From positions 1 to 34,383 of the forward strand of contig JAHJAA010000041.1 of NCBI GenBank assembly GCA_018814305.1: a DNA stretch of 34,383 bases. The letters run 5' to 3'. The stretch comes from Pseudomonadota bacterium (GTDB lineage: Bacteria; Desulfobacterota; Desulfobulbia; Desulfobulbales; JAGXFP01). Positions 30,301-34,383 of this stretch are shown in pieces; position 1 is the stretch's first letter; each line of letters opens with the position of its first letter. The notes beneath the pieces were generated by a model that was not told the DNA's origin, searched no databases, and was given only the letters and a program-made list of their open reading frames with translations. Position numbers and translations under genes: made by a program.

Positions 30301-32622
30301 TTGGCAGGAGGCAATTATGGGATCATACGAGGTCCATTTTACCCCGAGATCATCTTCAATACTGCCGGTGGATGAATTGGAAGTCCCGCCGTCGTTGGTA
30401 AAATAGAGCTTGGTCTCGGTTTCATCAATCGCCCCGTCACCGTTGTGATCCCAGTTGTGGGTAAATTTGACCTTGTCGCCTGGATTGTAGAGGGTCGCAT
30501 TGGTCCAGCCACCAACACCTAAGGCTGCGGCGTCGTGATCCCAGATAAAGTCGGCGGGATCCAATCGGAGATTGTTGACGTTATCCTGGGTGTAATAGCC
30601 GATGGCGTTAAACAGGGCTTCGGAGGTGGGGGTCCAGGCAGTGGCCTCGATATTATTGATCGCGGTGACCAATTGACTGTTATGGGTGATTCCGTCATCT
30701 ATATAGGAAATGACTCGGCCACCGTTGCGTTTGCTTGGATCAGGGAGCGATCCGGCATGGATGGCGGCACCTTTGTCAAGCAGGCAGTCATAGAGTGAGG
30801 CGATATATCGTCCGGAACCAACGGGTTGCTCAAGGGGATAACACTCGGACTTGGGTCCGGTATTGAATTCCATGGCCCCGAGGCGCAGGTTGTACTTGAA
30901 TTCCTGGATCAGGCCGGCGGGAGGATTGGGCATCGCGATCCTGCCCATGGCGGAAAGCAGGGGATTCCCCAACTGGGATTGGGTAGCGGCGTCGACCAAC
31001 AGGGCCGGAAGCCCCCAAGCCGTCCCTTGGGGATCGGTATAATCGGAAGGGTCGATGGTGGTGGGTTCATCGAGTCCTTGGCAATATTTTTTTAAGGACG
31101 CATCAACGCAGGTATAACCCTGGGGTTTGGGATTCACATCCAGCCCGGGATCATCATTCGTCCAGTCTACTGAAGTAATTCCTCCAGCGCCGGGGACGGC
31201 ATCCTGGACCTTCACCCAGTTGCCGGGACTGCCGACGCATTTATGTTGGGAGGCATTATAGGAGCCGTCACAGACATACCAGACATTCACGGTGCCGAAG
31301 CCGGCATTGGTGTTGCAAAAGGGATTGGCGTTGGTGGTTGGATCGGAGGCGGGGATACAAGTCCGGTCTTGCCAGACAAAGGCGCCGGCCTGGGGTTCCC
31401 AACATTGGCCGATATAACCGACTCCCCAAGGGCCTCCAACCGGATGGGTAGGGTCGTACTGACCATAGCAGACATCCGAGCCATTTTGATCCTCCGGAGG
31501 GGAATAGCCTCCCCCAGGAGCTGCCCCCGGGGTTGCGTTGTAAACGTTTTCACAGTCATTCACCAGGGAAGTGACTGTCCCGTTTCCTCCCTGCCAGGCT
31601 TGGTGCTTGTTATAATACCAACACTCCTGCATGATGTGGTTAAAGGCGGTCTGTGAGGCGAACAGGCCGGTTCCCATGGGGTCGAGGCAGGCTTTTGTTT
31701 CACTTTTCACGTTACCGAGATTTCCAGCGGCAAAGGCCTCGATGGCATCGCTGCAATCGGCGAAGATCATGCCGGTTTTCGAGACGCCATAGATGTCCAA
31801 CCGGGTATTGCTTAAGGCGCCATTGAAGAGAAGATCCGCGTTCTTTTCCAAAGCGGTCGGGGGGCGGATCCCAAAGGTTGCCACATAATAGCTTCCACCG
31901 TTGCCAATGGGGATATCCTTGATGAAACGCTTGCTGTCGCAACCTCGGGACTCAAGGACTGCTTGGAAATGGACAGGGTCATATCTGCCACCGGTCAGGA
32001 CCTTTTTCTCCACATCAAACTTGGAGGACATCAGCCAGTTCAGCAAACGGCCTTTAGCTGCAAAGGCGGTGACCACATCGGGGGCGGGGGCGACCGGGGT
32101 TTCGTCGATGGTCAGGCATAACTCAGTGCCGGTATACTTGGTGCCTGCCGCCGTGCTGCAGAAGGTAGCGGCATCAGCAGCCGATACGGTTTCAAATTGG
32201 CCAGCAATATATTTGTACCAACTACCCGCCGCCGGATTGAAATAACCAGAATAGGTTACGGCAGCATCGTAATCAACGTCGAGAATACCGTCGCCATCCA
32301 CATCCTCGGTGTCTGAGGTTGTGGTGTTGCCGTCATTGTTGAGGTCGGTATCGATAGCCCCATCACCATCAAGATCTTCAACCCCGCGCACATAGCAGTA
32401 GTTGTCACCCTGGCTGTTGCGATAGGCGGGATCGAACATACTGGCCGAGTTATCGATCAACAAGAGCAGATTGGGGTTAAGACCAACCTCCAGGAAGGCG
32501 GGAATCTTGGTATAGTCATACATGGTCTCGGCAAAGACGATATTTACTCCTCCGGATAAAGTCGCCGAGAGTGCAATACCCCATAAGAGACGGTACATAA
32601 TCTTACTGATTGTATGCTTCAT
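27355..32622 (-). CDS. pilY1: PilY1-type pilus-associated adhesin
   Basis: A 1755-residue exported protein. After the signal sequence (MKHTISKIMYRLLWGIALSATLSGGVNIVFA) the mature part has a VWA-type MIDAS motif LLIDNSASM (Asp57, Ser59, Ser61), a calcium-loop-rich region with DLDGDGAID, NNDGN and DVDGDGILD (about 83-116), and further loops DHNGDGAID, DADGDD, DWDGDGIT and DLNGDGTDD later. The C-terminal third (about 1130-1755) is the PilC/PilY1 beta-propeller region, with VYAGGNDGGLHAFNGG, MWMYIPKNLWPHLKWL, VFYVDQKPYIFDA and WGTILVAGMRFGG. PilY1 sits at the pilus tip and acts in adhesion and surface sensing. The ATG at 32622 has AGGTGG about 5 nt upstream; a longer reading to 32886 overlaps pilX and was rejected. 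It follows pilX by 88 bp in the minor-pilin operon. Confidence 0.92.
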   Translation of the reverse strand: MKHTISKIMYRLLWGIALSATLSGGVNIVFAETMYDYTKIPAFLEVGLNPNLLLLIDNSASMFDPAYRNSQGDNYCYVRGVEDLDGDGAIDTDLNNDGNTTTSDTEDVDGDGILDVDYDAAVTYSGYFNPAAGSWYKYIAGQFETVSAADAATFCSTAAGTKYTGTELCLTIDETPVAPAPDVVTAFAAKGRLLNWLMSSKFDVEKKVLTGGRYDPVHFQAVLESRGCDSKRFIKDIPIGNGGSYYVATFGIRPPTALEKNADLLFNGALSNTRLDIYGVSKTGMIFADCSDAIEAFAAGNLGNVKSETKACLDPMGTGLFASQTAFNHIMQECWYYNKHQAWQGGNGTVTSLVNDCENVYNATPGAAPGGGYSPPEDQNGSDVCYGQYDPTHPVGGPWGVGYIGQCWEPQAGAFVWQDRTCIPASDPTTNANPFCNTNAGFGTVNVWYVCDGSYNASQHKCVGSPGNWVKVQDAVPGAGGITSVDWTNDDPGLDVNPKPQGYTCVDASLKKYCQGLDEPTTIDPSDYTDPQGTAWGLPALLVDAATQSQLGNPLLSAMGRIAMPNPPAGLIQEFKYNLRLGAMEFNTGPKSECYPLEQPVGSGRYIASLYDCLLDKGAAIHAGSLPDPSKRNGGRVISYIDDGITHNSQLVTAINNIEATAWTPTSEALFNAIGYYTQDNVNNLRLDPADFIWDHDAAALGVGGWTNATLYNPGDKVKFTHNWDHNGDGAIDETETKLYFTNDGGTSNSSTGSIEDDLGVKWTSYDPIIASCQTNNILIITDGAATADYDGVNATSPVTDFVATHNDTVLAETWQAGITEGTSYECKGIDSVTGNPVSTLFGSTMMDDLVYYANKNGASIYQGTYQTVEGEDKKNIVTHIVVANTLQVPADPNLECEPKNILGETSANAGTVLIEASNPDELDQSLRDVFESIGGEPASGSAASVISNSRSGEGAIYQAVFYPKQIDSSLREITWAGDVHSLWLDDRGNIREDCSDTGCLGTPQDFTLVSDMDNILEFYTDPVNNSARARRYSDADGDDHYDAADFMEDNVKLNELHYLWSAGEWLAGASSAQKGSYAATANDRYIFTSTNGTTAIAFTPATLAGALGATYPGYFNAADAAEADKIVNYIRGVDQVGYRSREIDWDGDGITEIWKLGDIVYSTPTVVSQPAEDYDTIYQDKSYQAFRALYRNRRTMVYAGGNDGGLHAFNGGHYDRATRSFLKGPPGKVQYDLGAEMWMYIPKNLWPHLKWLTDVDYSHVFYVDQKPYIFDAKIFDPTDLISGPDHPGGWGTILVAGMRFGGGNIGVDLNGDGTDDQTMRSAYIMLDITNPEVPPKLLAEFTDPNLGFTVGAPTAIPMLRCGLKVSCPDQDITTWPMDWYLALSSGPYDPALPLQAMQGQSSQLARLYILKLGGTGGFALPYVTTAGMPAVQAGFPLVVNDPGTFPNSFFSDVIAVDHDLNFKVDSLYFGSIANSNLDHNLHTGGMHRLVLDDDLDPAQWYMNTFFATPGHQPVMASPSVASDGFRAWVYFGTGRYLAAGSDKKAKAPQSYYGLKETYDAADQLDLSLTNSARLIDTSSAWVENVSGDLNGVIKDTDGALINSATFTELNNKISERDLGGLDYYHGWKIDFDLDGERNLGQAAILGNVVTFTTFVPSETLCSPEGYSYLWAPFYRTGTAYRKSVIGSQTTAGVTTNLRKIDVGIGLATTPNIHSGSADGTKAFVQTSTGAIITVEQSNPGAIRSGMQTWRELSN

Positions 32623-32710
32623 AATCCCACCTGGTTTATTGAATCTTTCCACTGCGCTTTGTTCTGGTCGGATTGTCGGTTTTTCCGACAACCGGAACAA
32701 ATGCCCGTGG

Positions 32711-33304
32711 TTACTTAGTGATATATCGGTAATGCATGGCCAGATCGGTTTGGGTCTGATCCGCATCGTGTCCCGTTGACACAAGATTGTAGACAATAGT
32801 GGCCCCGCCACCGCCGAGGCCTTTGCCGATTCCGGCATAACCTGCGGCAACCTGGAGGGCGCCGCCCTTGGTGATTTTGGCGACAAGCCTTTGGGGGCGA
32901 ATTTCGGCCTTCAGGTCACCTTTCATCCGGATTTTGACATCTCCGGTCACGTTTTCATCCATATAGAAAGAGCCGTCTCCCAGGATATCAATCTTATTTC
33001 CGGCTGAATCTCCGACATAATCCGGGCTGAGGTTCGGATAGGGAAAAGGAGCTGGATCGGCGGGATTGTCCCACCCGGCATTAAATGCATTGTCTTCAAG
33101 AATATCTCCCGCTGCAATCATTCCGCCTTCGGAAAAACCGAAGGAACGTGCTTTGAACTGTTGGTAGGCTGCGATCCTGACATCCATGGAGGTATCCATG
33201 CTGATGCCGACCACGGTCACTGAAATTACCAGGATTAACAGCAGGGCCGAGACCAGGGCCATACCTCGTTGGGAGGTCGGAATTTTAAGCAGTTCACTTT
33301 TCAT
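32711..33304 (-). CDS. pilX: PilX-type minor pilin assembly protein
   Basis: A 197-residue protein with the PilX N-terminal pattern SQRGMALVSALLLILVISVTVVGISMDTSMDVRIAAYQQFKARSFGFSEGGMIAAGD: a short leader, a Gly before Met (prepilin peptidase site), and a hydrophobic helix. The rest is a globular beta-rich domain. Its ATG overlaps the pilV stop by four bases (ATGA), so it is coupled to it. It helps prime the pilus with PilV, PilW and PilY1. Confidence 0.85.
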   Translation of the reverse strand: MKSELLKIPTSQRGMALVSALLLILVISVTVVGISMDTSMDVRIAAYQQFKARSFGFSEGGMIAAGDILEDNAFNAGWDNPADPAPFPYPNLSPDYVGDSAGNKIDILGDGSFYMDENVTGDVKIRMKGDLKAEIRPQRLVAKITKGGALQVAAGYAGIGKGLGGGGATIVYNLVSTGHDADQTQTDLAMHYRYITK

Positions 33305-33705
33305 GGCCGCACCATAACTTTTTTAATGGTCAGGGTTTTGGGCTTTATGGCTACCGCATTCCACGTGGAGGTGAATTCAATCATCTTGGTCAGGGGACTG
33401 GGGCAGGCATCACGAACCGTCCAGCGGACATCATCCAATTGGAACTTCCCAAGGGTGAAAGTATCCCCGGAAACATGGGAACCAAGGGCCATCAATGGGC
33501 TATTGTAGCCTTCCAGCCAGAAGCGTTCTAATTCGCCGTTGGACAGCATGATCGACTGGGAGAGTTCACTTGAGTATATACGGCTATATCTGCTGGAAGA
33601 TTTTAAGGTTGTGTAGGCCAGCATGGCAAAGGCAAGTATTGCAACGGCGAAGACCACCTCGAGCAGGGTGAATCCAGAGGTCTTTCTGAGGATGAGTGTG
33701 CTCAT
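33301..33705 (-). CDS. pilV: PilV-type minor pilin
   Basis: A 134-residue type IV prepilin. The N-terminus LRKTSGFTLLEVVFAVAILAFAML shows the G-F cleavage site, the Glu at mature position 5 and the hydrophobic helix. The C-terminal domain resembles PilV/FimT. The ribosome site before ATG 33705 is AGGAGG. It is separated by 15 bases from the pilW stop and overlaps pilX, so these genes form a tight minor-pilin operon. Confidence 0.85.
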   Translation of the reverse strand: MSTLILRKTSGFTLLEVVFAVAILAFAMLAYTTLKSSSRYSRIYSSELSQSIMLSNGELERFWLEGYNSPLMALGSHVSGDTFTLGKFQLDDVRWTVRDACPSPLTKMIEFTSTWNAVAIKPKTLTIKKVMVRP

Positions 33706-33720
33706 AGTTCCTCCTTCATG

Positions 33721-34245
33721 CTATTCTATGCCTGCATTACGCAGGTAAATGGTAGATGAGGCCAGCATGCGGTATCGGTATTCTCCTTTATCGGCCATAG
33801 GAGCCTGGGAAGCGGGTGAACCGCCGCCGCCATTGGCGCTCCCAAAGGTATTTACCACACTGTAATATGGACTGTTGGGGTAATCATAGGTGGTTTTGTT
33901 AAGGTAGCGATATATCGGTTCACTCCTGGCCAGTAAAAAGACCCGGATTGCCCGGGCGGCTTCTGCTGGATACGTGGTGCCGCCGACGGTGAAACTATTC
34001 TGCCAAGCTTCATCGGTCAGGTCGTTGTCCGCATCGGTATCGAAAATGAATTGAAACTGCAGGTCCTCGATGTTGTTGGCGATTTTATTGTTTGTTCCGT
34101 TGTAATAGAGGTCTTTGTCCCGGATGAAGTAGGTCGCAATATTGAGTCGGTATACACTGGCCTGATTGAGGGTTCCATAGGCTAATTCAAGGTCATTGGT
34201 CGTATTGAGCATCCCGGCAACATGTTCGATGGTTCCTAGGTTTCC
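33721..34245 (-). pseudogene. pilW: PilW-type minor pilin, 5' end lost to an insertion sequence
   Basis: The remaining 3' part encodes about 175 residues of a PilW-like pilin C-terminal domain (GTIEHVAGMLNTTNDLELAYG, ATYFIRDKDLYYNG, NIEDLQFQFIFDTDADNDL, AIRVFLLARSEPIY, YRYRMLASSTIYLRN). It lacks the N-terminal prepilin leader and helix. Reading upstream in frame, the pilW-like sequence runs to about 34246, where it meets the transposase end; the remainder is likely beyond the right edge. The ATG at 34212 is internal and would give a leaderless protein. Position and order (pilW, pilV, pilX, pilY1) fit a minor-pilin operon in which the insertion probably inactivates pilW and could also alter expression of the genes after it. 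Confidence 0.7.
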
Positions 34246-34383
34246 GGCTCCTCAGCAGAATCTGTGGGTGGATTTTGGTTCCGGTAAATTGCCAAGTGCA
34301 TGATACAAGGCGATTTTCAGCACATCAAATGACCTAAAACCATAGGATCTTTTTGTGACCACTTTTGCCTTGTTGTTCAAACC
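34246..34383 (-). mobile_element. ISL3-family-like insertion sequence, right end
   Basis: The element enters from the right edge. The probable tip is at 34246, where the plus strand reads GGCTCCTCAGCAG, similar to the GGCTCTT-type ends I associate with ISL3 elements. The transposase stop (34252-34254) is six bases inside. The far end, the other inverted repeat and the target duplication are outside the window. Confidence 0.65.
34252..34383 (-). CDS. ISL3-like transposase, C-terminal fragment
   Basis: The last 43 residues of a transposase, open to the right edge: NNKAKVVTKRSYGFRSFDVL, then KIALYHALGNLPEPKSTHRFC and a TGA stop. The NxKAKV...YGFR...ALYHxLGxLPEP...HRF pattern is the well-known C-terminus of ISL3-family transposases. 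Upstream sequence is outside the window. The TGA is treated as a true stop because it follows the usual family ending HRFC. Confidence 0.75.
   Translation of the reverse strand, partial: GLNNKAKVVTKRSYGFRSFDVLKIALYHALGNLPEPKSTHRFC

Noticed and set aside
29680-30375. Plus-strand open frame antisense to pilY1
   Set aside because: It lies wholly inside the pilY1 gene, shows no family features, and mirrors pilY1 codon structure.
32623-32886. Longer N-terminus of PilY1
   Set aside because: It overlaps pilX, has no signal peptide, and the ATG at 32622 has a good ribosome site and starts a clear signal sequence.
34252-34254. UGA after Cys in the transposase/pilW frame as a second selenocysteine codon
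   Set aside because: The preceding residues are the usual ISL3-type ending HRFC, and the next sequence belongs to a different (pilin) gene, so it is a normal stop.

Overview
The window reads as chromosome from a Gram-negative, anaerobic deltaproteobacterial-type organism, most likely Desulfobacterota. The support is gene content: a lolA and LPS-heptose gene set, the mercury-methylation pair hgcA-hgcB, a UGA-decoded (selenocysteine) rhodanese, a two-Cys-cluster sensor protein and a pilW-V-X-Y1 minor-pilin operon. Genus cannot be fixed from sequence alone. The first ~770 bases are clearly more AT-rich than the rest, which looks roughly half GC.

Layout. 1-768: AT-rich non-coding DNA with one terminator-like hairpin. 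769-9778 (+ strand): a MucR/Ros zinc-finger regulator, glutamate racemase, LolA, a B12-binding-type radical SAM enzyme overlapping a CobD/HisC-like PLP enzyme, a YfcE-type phosphoesterase, a four-S1-domain protein, then hgcA and hgcB. 9818-17141 (- strand): a DUF2807 (GIN) exported protein, then a yicC-remA-gmk-rlmB block preceded by the heptose-7-phosphate kinase and a GT9-like glycosyltransferase, then a heme-motif triple-rhodanese protein. 17539-18864 (-): a second triple-rhodanese protein whose first domain contains an in-frame UGA followed by a convincing bacterial SECIS hairpin. 19142-19918 (+): a YkgJ-type Cys-cluster protein. 20019-24203 (-): an ACP-acyl-AMP ligase-PlsC fusion behind a UMF1-type MFS transporter. 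24658-25713 (+): a MORN-repeat protein. 25776-34245 (-): a Cys-rich signalling protein, a PilZ protein and the minor-pilin operon, whose pilW is cut by the end of an ISL3-like insertion sequence running off the right edge.

Working together. HgcA (corrinoid protein) and HgcB (ferredoxin) form the mercury methylation pair. Upstream genes include two more corrinoid-linked candidates (radical SAM/B12 and CobD-like). The two rhodanese proteins are exported paralogs, suggesting envelope sulfur/selenium-relay chemistry. The ACP-ligase-PlsC protein plus MFS transporter resembles, by analogy only, the E. coli Aas-LplT lysophospholipid recycling pair.

Structure outside genes. Three intergenic elements (1381-1484, 6262-6361, 8185-8321) are built from degenerate 9-nt units that turn round into an imperfect hairpin. 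Two others (15634-15709, 19923-20023) are built from GTGAGG heptads, one with a perfect 24-bp stem. A pseudoknot-like pair of interleaved inverted repeats lies at 17311-17391. No tRNA, rRNA, CRISPR array or recognisable riboswitch was seen.
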